Assembly (NCBI GenBank): GCA_016710525.1 | Contig: JADJVQ010000026.1 | Coordinates: forward strand, 1-64,000 | Direction: 5' to 3' | DNA length: 64,000 bases | Source: Burkholderiaceae bacterium | GTDB taxonomy: Bacteria; Pseudomonadota; Gammaproteobacteria; Burkholderiales; Burkholderiaceae_E | Part shown: positions 8,571 through 19,981 of the stretch, piece by piece | How the letters are laid out: each line of letters starts with the position of its first letter | Numbering within the stretch: the stretch's first letter is position 1 | Notes under the pieces: generated by a model | The model's input: the letters and a program-made list of their open reading frames with translations, nothing else | Databases searched by the model: none | What the model was told of the DNA's origin: nothing | Made by a program: the position numbers and the translations under genes

Positions 8571-9368
8571 TTATGACTTGCGGATCTCGCCGATCCGCGA
8601 GCGAAGCTCGTGCACCAGGTCGGTGAACTGCTTGGTGTAGGTGATCTCGAGATCGCGCGGGCGCGGCAGGTCGATGTCGCGGCGCGTCACGATGCGGCCC
8701 GGGCGCTTGCTCATCACGTACACCGTGTCGGCCAGGTAGGCCGCCTCGCGCAGGTCATGGGTGACCAGGATGACGTTGAAGCGCTGCGCGGTCCACAGGT
8801 CGCGCAGCACGTTCCACAGCTCCTCACGGGTGAAGGCATCGAGCGCGCCGAACGGCTCGTCGAGCAGCAGCATGCGCGGCTCGTGGATCAGGGCCCGGCA
8901 GATCGAGGCACGCTGCTGCATGCCGCCGGACAACTGCCACGGGAACTTGTCCTCATAGCCCTGCAGTCCGACGGTGGCCAGCAGCCGGCGGGCGCGCTCG
9001 CGGTACTCCTCCTTGCGCTTCTTGAATTGCGAGCGGTAGGGCTCGACGATCTCCAGCGGCAGCAGCACGTTGTCGATGGTCGTGCGCCAGGGCAGCAGCG
9101 TGGGCGCCTGAAAGGCCATGCCGACGATCTTGATCGGCCCGGTGACCTGCTGGCCGCCGATGCGCACCGTGCCGCGGCTGGGCATCTTCAGGCCGGTGGC
9201 CAGCTTCATGAAGGTCGACTTGCCGCAGCCCGAGGGCCCGACGATCGCGATGAACTCGCCCTCGCCGGTGGTGAGCGTGATGTCCTCGATCGCGAATTCG
9301 TTGCGCTCGAGCAGCTCCTCGTTGTAGGCAAGCCAGACCTGGTTGAAATCGACGAACGCTTCGGGCAT
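8571..9368 (-). CDS. ABC transporter ATP-binding protein, NitT/TauT-like
   Basis: 265-residue ATPase energising the importer. Walker A is GPSGCGKS near residue 44, the Q-loop is in MAFQAPTLLPWRT, the signature is LSGGMQQR, Walker B is MLLLDEPFGALD and the switch histidine is in LVTHDLREA. The sequence PTLLPWRTTIDNV is typical of the nitrate/taurine subfamily. It lies between the periplasmic binding protein gene (32 bp upstream) and the permease gene (10 bp downstream), so one operon is likely. Confidence 0.93.
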   Translation of the reverse strand: MPEAFVDFNQVWLAYNEELLERNEFAIEDITLTTGEGEFIAIVGPSGCGKSTFMKLATGLKMPSRGTVRIGGQQVTGPIKIVGMAFQAPTLLPWRTTIDNVLLPLEIVEPYRSQFKKRKEEYRERARRLLATVGLQGYEDKFPWQLSGGMQQRASICRALIHEPRMLLLDEPFGALDAFTREELWNVLRDLWTAQRFNVILVTHDLREAAYLADTVYVMSKRPGRIVTRRDIDLPRPRDLEITYTKQFTDLVHELRSRIGEIRKS

Positions 9369-9400
9369 CGGGGGGCACCTGTCAGGAGACGACGTTCAGC

Positions 9401-10438
9401 CTACTTGCCCAGGATGTTGCGCGCGTCTTTTGCCGGCAGGAAGCTGCCATCCCAGATCTTGTCCGGATTGATCCGGTCCTTGGTCGCGAATGCGTCGGCC
9501 ACCTGCGAAGCCATCAGCGACAGGCGCGGCCCGCGGACCTCGCCGAACCCTTCGGCGCGCGCGTCCGCGGTCGCGATCGATCCGCTGATCGCGAGTTTCA
9601 GACGGCGTTTTTCGAGCGCTTCGTCGATGATCGCATCGCGTTCCTTGACGAACTTGATCGCGCCGTCCGGATCGGCGATGACATCGCGCGCGCTCTTGGT
9701 GAACGCCCGCAGGAAGGCTTTGACCGCCTCGGGGTTCTTCTTCAGGAAGGCCTCGGAGGTGATGATCGCGTTGCCATACAGCTTCACCCCGAACTGCGGG
9801 TAGGGCAGCATCACGATGTCCTCATCCTTCACGCCGCGGGCGTTCAGGTTGAGCAGCGAGGTGAACGAGAAGCCGGTGATGGCATCGACATCGCCCTTGG
9901 CGAGCATGGTCTCGCGCAGCGGCGGGTCCATCGAGACCCAGCTGACCTTCGTCAGATCGATGCCGTTGGCCTTGGCGAAGATCGGGAAGGCCTTGCGGCC
10001 GGCGTCGAACACCGGCGCGCCCAGCTTCTTGCCGACCAGGTCGGCGGGAAGCTTGATGCCCGACTTCTTCAGCGCGAACACGGCGGCGGGCGTGTTGTTG
10101 TAGACCATCATCACCGCCACCGGCTTGTTCGGGGCGGTGGGGTTGTTGCCGTGGAATTCCATCAGGGCGGCGAGGTCGGCAAAGCCCATGTCGTAGGCGC
10201 CCGAGGCGACGCGGTTGACCGCGTTGCCCGAGCCGTTGCCGGCGTCGATGGTGACGTCGAGCTTTTCCTGCTGGTAGTAGTTCTTGGCCTTGCCCGCGAG
10301 GAAGAGCGCGGCGGGCCCCTCGAATCGCCAGTCGAGCTGGAACTTGATCTTGGTTTCCTGGGCCTGGGCGGCGCTGGCACCGATCAGAGTGGCCAGAACC
10401 AGGCCGGCAAGCCGGGATGTCGTGCTGCGAAAGCGCAT
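9401..10438 (-). CDS. ABC transporter substrate-binding protein (NMT1/THI5-like)
   Basis: 345-residue periplasmic protein. An AAGGAGAA ribosome site precedes the ATG at 10438, and the first 26 residues form a signal peptide ending in SAAQA. The mature part begins with KIKFQLDWRFEGPAALFLAG and has GNGSGNAVNRVASGAYDMGFADLAAL, the pattern of NMT1/THI5-like binding proteins for thiamine precursors, taurine, nitrate or aromatic compounds. It leads the ABC operon. The neighbouring ureide genes suggest a nitrogenous ligand, but the sequence does not prove this. The open frame continues upstream to 10624 without support. Confidence 0.9.
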   Translation of the reverse strand: MRFRSTTSRLAGLVLATLIGASAAQAQETKIKFQLDWRFEGPAALFLAGKAKNYYQQEKLDVTIDAGNGSGNAVNRVASGAYDMGFADLAALMEFHGNNPTAPNKPVAVMMVYNNTPAAVFALKKSGIKLPADLVGKKLGAPVFDAGRKAFPIFAKANGIDLTKVSWVSMDPPLRETMLAKGDVDAITGFSFTSLLNLNARGVKDEDIVMLPYPQFGVKLYGNAIITSEAFLKKNPEAVKAFLRAFTKSARDVIADPDGAIKFVKERDAIIDEALEKRRLKLAISGSIATADARAEGFGEVRGPRLSLMASQVADAFATKDRINPDKIWDGSFLPAKDARNILGK

Positions 10439-10622
10439 ATTCTTCTCCTTGAACCAGATTGGCGCATCGGCGCCCCTGGCCGGGGGATGCAATTCGCATG
10501 CCCGAAGCAGGGCCGACCCGGCCGCGATGGTAACAAAGCGCTTCGCCGGCGCCTCCGGTCGGGGGCGACTAGAATCCCGGGATGCGCTTTGCCAACACGC
10601 GCGAAGCATCAGGAGACCAAGC

Positions 10623-12035
10623 ATGAATCACCCCAGTCCTTTCCTGGCCGAACTGCGACGCCCGTTGCCGGCCGACCTCGGTGCGGCGCTCAAGGCCCGC
10701 TTCGGCGATCGCTTTTCGGTGGCGCAGGCGGTGCGCGACCACCACGGCCGCGACGAGTCGCCGTTTCCCGCGACGCCGCCCGAGGCCGTTGTTTTCGCGC
10801 ATACCACCGAGGAGGCGGCGCAGGTCGTCGCGCTGTGCGGCGAGCACCGCTACCCGCTGATCGCCTACGGTGCGGGTTCCTCGCTCGAGGGACATCTGCT
10901 GGCGATCCAGGGTGGGGTCACGCTGGACCTGTCGCAGATGAATCGGGTGTTGTCGGTCAATGCCGATGACCTGACCGTGACCGTGCAGGCAGGCGTGCTG
11001 CGCAAACAGCTCAACGAGCATCTGAAGTCCACCGGCCTGTTCTTTCCGATCGACCCGGGGGCCGACGCCAGCATCGGCGGCATGTGCGCTACGCGTGCGT
11101 CTGGCACCAATGCGGTGCGCTATGGCACGATGCGCGAAAACGTGCTGTCGCTGACGGTCGTCACCGCCGATGGCAAGGTGATCCGGACCGCGGGCCGTGC
11201 GAAGAAGTCGTCGGCGGGCTACGACCTGACCCGCCTGTTCATCGGTTCGGAGGGCACGCTGGGGGTCATCACCGAGATCACGCTGAAGCTCTACCCGGTT
11301 CCCGAGGCCATGAGCGCAGCCGTCGTCAGTTTTCCGTCGATGGCGCAGGCCGTGCGGACGGTCATCCAGACGATCCAGCTCGGTGTGCCGGTGGCACGCA
11401 GCGAATATCTGTGCGAACACTCGATCCGGGCGATCAACGCGCACAGCCACACCACGATGCGCGAGGCGCCCACGCTGTTCTTCGAGTTTCACGGCACCGA
11501 GGCGTCGGCGCGCGAGCAGGCCGAACTGGTGCAGGCCATCGCCAGCGAGCAGGGCGGGCAGGATTTCGAATGGGCCAGTCGCCCCGAAGACCGCACCCGG
11601 ATGTGGAACGCACGGCACAACGCGTATTTCGCCTGCCTGCAGGTGCGCCCGGGGTGCCGCGCGATCTCGACCGACACCTGCGTGCCGATCTCGCGCCTGG
11701 CCGATTCGATCGCGGGCGCCCGCCGCATCCTCGACACCGCCAAGTTTCCGACCATGATCCTGGGCCATGTGGGCGACGGCAATTTCCACGCGGTCCTGCT
11801 GATCGATCCCGACGACCCGAAGGAGATGGAAGAGGCCGAGCGCCTGAACGATGAAATCGTCCGCCTGGCGCTGAGCATGGACGGCACCTGCACGGGCGAG
11901 CATGGCATCGGTCTGCACAAGATGGGTTTCCTGGTCGAGGAAGTGGGCGAGGACGCCATCGACCTGATGCGCCGGATCAAGCGCAGCTTCGATCCGGACA
12001 ACATCCTGAACCCCGGGAAGATCTTCCGGATCTGA
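10623..12035 (+). CDS. FAD-linked oxidase, D-lactate/D-2-hydroxyacid dehydrogenase family (Dld/GlcD-like)
   Basis: 470-residue flavoenzyme. The PCMH-type FAD domain is visible at AYGAGSSLEGHLLAIQGG, VQAGVLRKQLNEHL and IDPGADASIGGMCATRASG. The C-terminal half has GHVGDGNFHAVLLID and GTCTGEHGIGLHK, the metal and substrate motifs of FAD-oxidase C-terminal domains. The sequence ends with the usual DPDNILNPGKI. An AGGAGA site precedes ATG 10623. Cytochrome-linked D-lactate dehydrogenase is the most likely activity, but related 2-hydroxy acids are possible. It is divergent from the ABC operon and 20 bp ahead of a LuxR-type regulator. Confidence 0.88.
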   Translation: MNHPSPFLAELRRPLPADLGAALKARFGDRFSVAQAVRDHHGRDESPFPATPPEAVVFAHTTEEAAQVVALCGEHRYPLIAYGAGSSLEGHLLAIQGGVTLDLSQMNRVLSVNADDLTVTVQAGVLRKQLNEHLKSTGLFFPIDPGADASIGGMCATRASGTNAVRYGTMRENVLSLTVVTADGKVIRTAGRAKKSSAGYDLTRLFIGSEGTLGVITEITLKLYPVPEAMSAAVVSFPSMAQAVRTVIQTIQLGVPVARSEYLCEHSIRAINAHSHTTMREAPTLFFEFHGTEASAREQAELVQAIASEQGGQDFEWASRPEDRTRMWNARHNAYFACLQVRPGCRAISTDTCVPISRLADSIAGARRILDTAKFPTMILGHVGDGNFHAVLLIDPDDPKEMEEAERLNDEIVRLALSMDGTCTGEHGIGLHKMGFLVEEVGEDAIDLMRRIKRSFDPDNILNPGKIFRI

Positions 12036-12055
12036 GTCCACTTGGGGGGGGCGCC

Positions 12056-13012
12056 TTGCTCGAGGGTCTCAGTCAGTTCCTGCTCGAACTGCATCGGACC
12101 AGCCGGGAGATTCCCCACGCCGGCTTCAAGGACTGGGTCTTCGAGCACCTCGGTCGCCTGATCCGTTTCGACTCAGCCTGGTGGGGCAGCGGCTCGGAGC
12201 GGCCGCTGCAGGTGCATCGCGTGCACCTGCATCGCTGTTCGCCGCGCATCCTCGACGAATACCCCCGGTTCATCGAACAGGACTTCTTTCGCGAGGCGGT
12301 CTCGCGTTCGCCGGGGCGGGTGATGCTGTTTTCGGACCTGATGAGTCGCGAGGCCTTCGAGCAGACCGACATCTACCGGAACTTCGGGCGCCCGTTCCAG
12401 GTCGAATGGTCGATGGGCGTGGTGCTGATCGAGCCGGTCTCCTCGCTCAACGAGTTCGCCACCCTCTGGCGCCATGACGCCCGCAAGCCCTTCGCCGAAG
12501 CCGATCGCCGGATGATGCAGGCCGTCGTGCCGCATCTCTTCGAGGCCAACCGGATCTGCCGGGTCAATCAGCTGCGCGATCCGGAGGGCGCGCAGCACGC
12601 TTCGCCCTGGGCATTGAGCGACAGCCAGGGGCTGCTGCATGACGTGGGGCCGGGATTCGTCGATCTGATCCACCAGGAATGGCCCGGATGGCGCGACGCC
12701 GAACTGCCACTGGCGCTGCGCGCGAGTCTCGCTCCCGGTCGGCGCCACACCGGTTCACGGGTGGTGATCGAGATGCGCGAAACCGTCGGGCAACTGCTGC
12801 TGCTGGAGGCCAGGCGGCGTTCGGCCCTCGATGACCTGACGCCCCGCGAGCTGGTCGTGGCGAAGCGATATGCCCGCGGCGAAACCTACGTCGAGATCGC
12901 GCACGCGCTGTCCGTGGCGCCGGCGACCGTGCGCAATCAGATCTATCGCGCCTATCGCAAGCTGGATGTGAACAACAAGGCCGAGCTGGTCCATCGGCTG
13001 CAGCGGGTCTAG
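12056..13012 (+). CDS. LuxR-family transcriptional regulator
   Basis: 318-residue regulator. The C-terminal 55 residues form a LuxR-type helix-turn-helix: LTPRELVVAKRYARGETYVEIA followed by VAPATVRNQIYRAYRKLDV. The N-terminal 240 residues are aromatic-rich and resemble a GAF or PAS-like sensing region but match no domain I can name. The likely start is TTG 12056 just after a run of G residues that could act as ribosome site. Closely following the FAD oxidase gene, it may regulate it or sense a related acid. No operator is evident. Confidence 0.78.
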   Translation: MLEGLSQFLLELHRTSREIPHAGFKDWVFEHLGRLIRFDSAWWGSGSERPLQVHRVHLHRCSPRILDEYPRFIEQDFFREAVSRSPGRVMLFSDLMSREAFEQTDIYRNFGRPFQVEWSMGVVLIEPVSSLNEFATLWRHDARKPFAEADRRMMQAVVPHLFEANRICRVNQLRDPEGAQHASPWALSDSQGLLHDVGPGFVDLIHQEWPGWRDAELPLALRASLAPGRRHTGSRVVIEMRETVGQLLLLEARRRSALDDLTPRELVVAKRYARGETYVEIAHALSVAPATVRNQIYRAYRKLDVNNKAELVHRLQRV

Positions 13013-13143
13013 ACATCATGGTCGCTTGTGAGTTCCAGGCGGCCGGTCACCGTCGATCGGGTGCCGGCGGCTGGCCAGTCCATCCAGCCCTCCCGGGCGA
13101 GGCCGCGAGGCCGATATCGTCGAGGCTATCGGAGAGTCTCGCC

Positions 13144-14061
13144 ATGTCCCTCGCCGCCCCCGTTGTTCCCGATCCGACCCGCGTCCGTGCCCACGAAGGG
13201 CTGGGTGCGCACTGGCCCGCGATCCTGCAGGTATCGCCGCTGCTGCTGTGCGTGCTCGATGCCCAGGGCCGCATCACCGAGGCCAGCCAGGCCTGGCTGC
13301 AGCGCATCGGCCGGCGCGCCGACGCGGTGCTGGGCCGCCGGCCCTGCGATTTCATGACCGACAACAGCGCAAGCGACCTGCAACGGTTCAGCGGGCCGAC
13401 AGGGGTGCTGGGCAGCCTGCGTGACCATCCCTGCGATTGGCGCCATCCGGATGGCGGCGTGCTGTCGATGCACCTCACGACGCTGGCGCAGCGCGACGAA
13501 CGCGGCCGACCGACCAGCATCCTGTGCGTGTTCGAAGACTTCACCGAACGGCAGGAGCTGACCCAGCGCCTCGAGCACGCCAGCCGCAGCGATTCCCTGA
13601 CAGGGGCCTGGACCCGGGCCTGGTTCTCCGAGCTGCTGCGGGTTCAGATGAACCAGGGGCGCGCGGACGGGCCGCCGGCGTGCCTGCTGCTGATGCAGGC
13701 GGAGCACTTCCGCGAACTGAACGACACCTGCGGCCATTCGGTGGGCGATGCGGCGCTCTGCTCGATCGTCGCAACGCTGCGCAGGCTGGTCCGCGAGGGG
13801 GATTGCATCGGCCGGCTCAGCGGCGCGAGTTTTGCCGTGCTGATGCCAGGGGCGGGGCTGCAGGCGGCGCATCCGCTGGTCGAACGCGTGCGCCGCGCGC
13901 TCGGTGACCTGGAGATCCGGCACTCCGGCTATCAGCGCCACATCGAGGCGCGATATGCGCTGATCGAACTGCAGGCCGACGACACTCCCGAGTCGGCGCT
14001 GGCGCGCGCCGAGCATGCTGTCTCGGGCCGGCGCCGGGCGGTCAGCGGGCCGCGTGCGTAG
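13144..14061 (+). CDS. PAS-domain protein with degenerate GGDEF domain
   Basis: 305 residues. Residues 20-140 form a PAS domain (LLLCVLDAQGRITEASQAWL, GRRPCDFM, ending ILCVFEDFTERQEL). Residues 150-290 are a diguanylate cyclase-like fold (SRSDSLTGAWTRAWF, GHSVGDAAL). The active-site loop reads RLSGASFAVLMPG where active enzymes have GGDEF or GGEEF, so cyclic-di-GMP synthesis is unlikely; the domain may bind nucleotide or act as a dimer scaffold. The ATG at 13144 has GGAGAG nine bases upstream. An alternative start at 13018 adds an unconserved leader. Confidence 0.78.
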   Translation: MSLAAPVVPDPTRVRAHEGLGAHWPAILQVSPLLLCVLDAQGRITEASQAWLQRIGRRADAVLGRRPCDFMTDNSASDLQRFSGPTGVLGSLRDHPCDWRHPDGGVLSMHLTTLAQRDERGRPTSILCVFEDFTERQELTQRLEHASRSDSLTGAWTRAWFSELLRVQMNQGRADGPPACLLLMQAEHFRELNDTCGHSVGDAALCSIVATLRRLVREGDCIGRLSGASFAVLMPGAGLQAAHPLVERVRRALGDLEIRHSGYQRHIEARYALIELQADDTPESALARAEHAVSGRRRAVSGPRA

Positions 14062-14130
14062 CGGTCTGCCCGGCCGGGTCCGCCGCGGGTGCAGGCGGTG
14101 GATCAGGACAAGACGACCGCGTTCCCCGCA

Positions 14131-15268
14131 TTAGCGCTTGTAGCGCTTGGCCACGAAGGGCAGCGGTGTCAGGTGGACAACCGGCCGCCGATCGCGCACC
14201 ACCGCCTTCAGCGTGGTGTTGCCGCTTTCGCGGATGACTTCGGCATCGAGCATCGCCAGCATCACCGGCCGGCCGAGCGACGGTGAAACCGTGCCGCTGG
14301 TGACCTCGCCGACCACCTTGTCATGGCTGTCGACGATCTGGGCATGCGGGCGCACCGGCACCGGATCGTAGGAGCTCAGGCCGACCAGCTTGCGATGCGC
14401 GCCGTCGGCCATCTGACGCAGCAGGGCCTGCGCGCCCGGAAACCCGCCGGCCTTCTGCCCGCCCGAGCGGCGTGACTTCGGGATCGCGAAGCCCAATCCC
14501 GCCTCGATCGGGGTCACGGACGGCGAGATGTCGTTGCCGTGCAGCGGCAGGCCCGCCTCCAGGCGCAGCGTGTCGCGCGCTCCCAGCCCGATCGGCGCCA
14601 CCGTGGGATCGTCGAGCACGCCGCACGATGGCCTGCGCCTGATCGCGCGGCAGGGAGATCTCGTAGCCGTCTTCGCCCGTGTAGCCCGAGCGGGTGGTGA
14701 AGCACTCGGCGCCCAGCAGGCTGAGCGTGCGCGACTGCATGAACAGCATGCCGGCGCATCCGGGGTCCAGGCGCTCGAGCGCCGCCTGCGCCAGCGGGCC
14801 CTGCAGCGCCACCAGCGCCGCGTCGACCCAGTGGATATCCAGTTCGGGGCACAGCGCGCGCAGCAGTGCCAGGTCGTGTTCCCGATTGCCGGCGTTGACC
14901 ACCATGCGCACCTGGTCGCCCAGGTTGACCAGCATCAGATCGTCCTCGATCCCGCCCTGGTCGTTGAGCAGCATCGAATAGCGCTGCAGCCCGGGCGGCC
15001 AGCCCTCGAAGTCGACCGGCAGCGCGGCCTCGAGCTGCCGGTGCAGGGTGTCGAGGCGGCCGTCGCGCGCGCTGATGGCGAGCTGTCCCATGTGCGAGAC
15101 ATCGAACAGCCCCGCCTTCGTGCGGGTGTGCAGATGTTCGGCCTTCAGCCCGGCCGGGTACTGGATGGGCATGTCCCAGCCGGCGAAGCCCGCCATCTTG
15201 GCGCCCAGTTCGCGGTGCAGCGAATCGAGCGGCACGTGGGCCAGGGGTGCGTTTGCGTCGTGTGTCAT
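14131..15268 (-). CDS. gcvT: glycine cleavage T protein (aminomethyltransferase), single frameshift
   Basis: Tetrahydrofolate-dependent aminomethyltransferase of the glycine cleavage system. The first 215 or so residues read from ATG 15268 (GAKMAGFAGWDMPIQY, AGLFDVSHMGQ, SGYTGEDGYEISLP). The rest continues in another frame from about 14619 (LDDPTVAPIGLGARDTLRLEAG, VTPIEAGLGFAIP, GEVTSGTVSPSLG, ending at 14131). The switch falls at 14617-14624, where one extra base or two missing bases in a GCGGCGTG stretch explain it. All family motifs are otherwise present and the summed length is normal, so a sequence error or very recent mutation is likely. It is the last gene of the gcvH-gcvP-gcvT operon, 16 bp after gcvP. 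Confidence 0.9.
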
Positions 15269-15284
15269 GCCGTCTCTCCGGTGC

Positions 15285-18173
<2,889 letters not shown>

Positions 18174-18185
18174 GGCGGGCGCTCC

Positions 18186-18572
18186 TCAGGCCGCGCCGGG
18201 GCCGGCGGTGTAGGTGTCGGCGTTGAGCAGTTCGGCCTGCTGGGCCGGCTTGTTCATCCGAACGCGGAACAGCCAGCCGTCCGAGAAGGGTGCGTCATTG
18301 ACGGTCTGGGGCGCGTCGGCGAGGGCAGGATTGACTTCGATGATCTCGCCATCGACCGGCGCATAGACGTCGGACGCTGCCTTGGTCGATTCGACCACGA
18401 CGCAGGCCTCGCCGGCACTCACCTGGCGGCCGGCTTCGGGCAACTCGACGTACACCAGTTCGCCCAGCGCGTCCTGCGCATGGAAGGTGATGCCGACGGT
18501 GGCGGTGCCATCGCCGTTGTCGCGCAGCCATTCGTGGCTGGCGGTGTATTTGAGTTCCGGGGGGTTTTGCAT
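18186..18572 (-). CDS. gcvH: glycine cleavage system H protein
   Basis: 128-residue lipoylated carrier protein of the glycine cleavage complex. The lipoyl-attachment lysine is Lys64 in VVVESTKAASDVYAP. The N-terminal YTASHEWLRDNGDGTATVGIT and the C-terminal DGWLFRVRM are conserved. An AGGAG site (complement of 18581-18585) precedes the ATG at 18572. First gene of the gcvHPT operon, directly downstream of the tandem glycine riboswitch at 18637-18868. Confidence 0.97.
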   Translation of the reverse strand: MQNPPELKYTASHEWLRDNGDGTATVGITFHAQDALGELVYVELPEAGRQVSAGEACVVVESTKAASDVYAPVDGEIIEVNPALADAPQTVNDAPFSDGWLFRVRMNKPAQQAELLNADTYTAGPGAA

Positions 18573-18607
18573 ATCGAGGGCTCCTGGGCGGACGGTGACC
18601 GCATGGG

Positions 18608-18627
18608 GGATGGCCGCATGGCCATCC
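18608..18627 (-). promoter_or_regulatory. 8-bp stem hairpin between glycine riboswitch and gcvH
   Basis: A perfect inverted repeat, GGATGGCC and GGCCATCC around a GCAT/ATGC tetraloop, lies between the second aptamer and the gcvH ribosome site. It lacks a U-tract, so it is not a classical intrinsic terminator. It could be part of the expression platform or a simple transcript-stabilising hairpin. Its mechanism cannot be decided from sequence. Confidence 0.4.
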
Positions 18628-18636
18628 TGCTGGGCA

Positions 18637-18868
18637 CCCCCTCTGTCCGTTTGCCTGAGACATTCAGTGGCCGCCGTTTGACCGGCGGTTCACCTGTTTC
18701 CTTCGGCGAGGCCGCCGCGATCAGGAACCGGGGGATCCACATCCGGTTCTTGCCCACGCGCCTTCTCTCCAGAGAGTCGAAACTGCGGCAGTCCTTTTGC
18801 CTGAGAGTTTTCGGGGCGATACACCTTCGGCGCCACCCGCGAATGCGCGGGTGATCTCTCCCGCCGCA
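18637..18868 (-). promoter_or_regulatory. tandem glycine riboswitch (two aptamers) upstream of gcvHPT
   Basis: On the minus strand the 5' aptamer (18866-18783) has GGGAGAG, GCGCCGAAGG and CTCTCAGGCAAAAGGACTG, the three conserved blocks of the glycine aptamer. A second copy (about 18778-18640) has CTGGAGAGA, GCCTCGCCGAAGG and TGTCTCAGGCAAACGGACAG. The short linker between them and the position directly before gcvH fit the cooperative tandem arrangement, normally an ON switch for glycine cleavage. Together with 18573-18636 this accounts for most of the untranslated leader. Confidence 0.95.
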
Positions 18869-18947
18869 GTCAATCAACTGTCGCGAAGCTTGCCGACCCG
18901 GGCGGGGTCTTGTCAAATGCCGGGCGCCCGCGCGAGCGCCCGGGGCC

Positions 18948-19835
18948 TCACGCGAACAGGCCCGGATCGATGTGGTGGCCCGAATCGTCGTAGCCCGACC
19001 GGGACTCGTGCGAGCCATAGATCATGAAATGCGCAATGGCGCCGTTGGTCGAACTGCCGAGAAAGTCGTCGAGGTGGCTGTTCACATACGCGGCGACATC
19101 GGGGTTGTCGCGCAGGTACCGCCCGCCGTCGAAGTGCGCGAATGTGTCGCTGGGCGCGCGGCCTTCCCAGACGCCGTAGCGGTTGAAGTGCTGGAACAGC
19201 GTCGCGTCGTCGAATCCGCCGCCGCGCAGGTCGGTGTTGCTGGCGCGGTAGAAGTCGGCGTCGAACCAGCGGGTCGGATTTCGATCTTCGGCCCCGCCGG
19301 CGGAGAGGAAGTGCTGCAGCGCCGAACCCAGTTCGATCTTTCCGCCGAGGTCCGGGTTCATCGCCAGGTAGGCGGCCGGATCGAACAGGAAGCTCGAGTG
19401 GCGGCCATAACCCGGGGCACTGTCGTCCTGGCTGCTCGAAGGCGAACTGGATGCCGAGGAGGCTGCCGACGAGCCGCTGGCCGCGCTGCTGCTCGAATCG
19501 CTGGTGCTCTGGCTGGCACCGGAGGCACTGGCGCTCGAGTCGTCGGTGGACGAACTCGTGGCGCTGCTCGATGCCGACGAGTCCGAAGACGACGCCGAAG
19601 ACGACGCCGAAGACGACGCGGCCGTCGAGGACGAAGATGCCGACGAGGACGAAGACGCCGTTGAAGAAGACGCCGATGACGAGGTGGACGAGGAGGAGGA
19701 CGAGGACGACAGGGAGTCCGAGGGACTGTCGTCGATTCCGCCGCCGCCGCTGTTGCCGCCGCGGTCATCGCCGGCAGGATCGTCGGCTCCCTTGCGCTTG
19801 AGGATGACTTCGGCGAGGCTGGATTCGAGGATCAT
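18948..19835 (-). CDS. serine-rich protein with C-terminal FD..Y..NPD repeats
   Basis: 295 residues in three parts. Residues 1-35 are a short charged leader (SSLAEVILKRKGADD) without an obvious signal peptide. Residues 37-140 are low complexity, about two-thirds serine with Ala, Thr and Asp. The last 150 residues hold three copies of an FDxxxYLxxNPDL unit followed by FxxxGxxExR-type segments (FDPAAYLAMNPDL, FDADFYRASNTDL, FDGGRYLRDNPDVAAYV). Similar repeats occur in large secreted proteins, so export is likely but the route is unknown. An AGAAGAG site precedes ATG 19835. It is divergent from a TPR glycosyltransferase across a 146-bp, locally AT-richer gap. Function unknown. Confidence 0.72.
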   Translation of the reverse strand: MILESSLAEVILKRKGADDPAGDDRGGNSGGGGIDDSPSDSLSSSSSSSSTSSSASSSTASSSSSASSSSTAASSSASSSASSSDSSASSSATSSSTDDSSASASGASQSTSDSSSSAASGSSAASSASSSPSSSQDDSAPGYGRHSSFLFDPAAYLAMNPDLGGKIELGSALQHFLSAGGAEDRNPTRWFDADFYRASNTDLRGGGFDDATLFQHFNRYGVWEGRAPSDTFAHFDGGRYLRDNPDVAAYVNSHLDDFLGSSTNGAIAHFMIYGSHESRSGYDDSGHHIDPGLFA

Positions 19836-19981
19836 GGGGTATCTCTTCTGGAAAAATTTACCATTTCAATCATGCAGATTCCGTGCCAGGCCGAAAGCCT
19901 CGGATTTCCCGCCATTTTCGGGGGTTTCGGAGGGCTGTCGATCAATAACTGGGTGAAATCCCCCGAACTGGGCGTGCGTCG

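Noticed and set aside
13018..13143. Earlier start for the PAS/GGDEF-like protein
   Set aside because: No ribosome site and no conservation in the leader, while ATG 13144 has GGAGAG at good spacing.
19504..19956. Acidic Asp/Glu-rich plus-strand frame opposite the serine-rich gene
   Set aside because: Its composition is the direct result of reading serine codons backwards. The minus-strand product has conserved repeats and a ribosome site.
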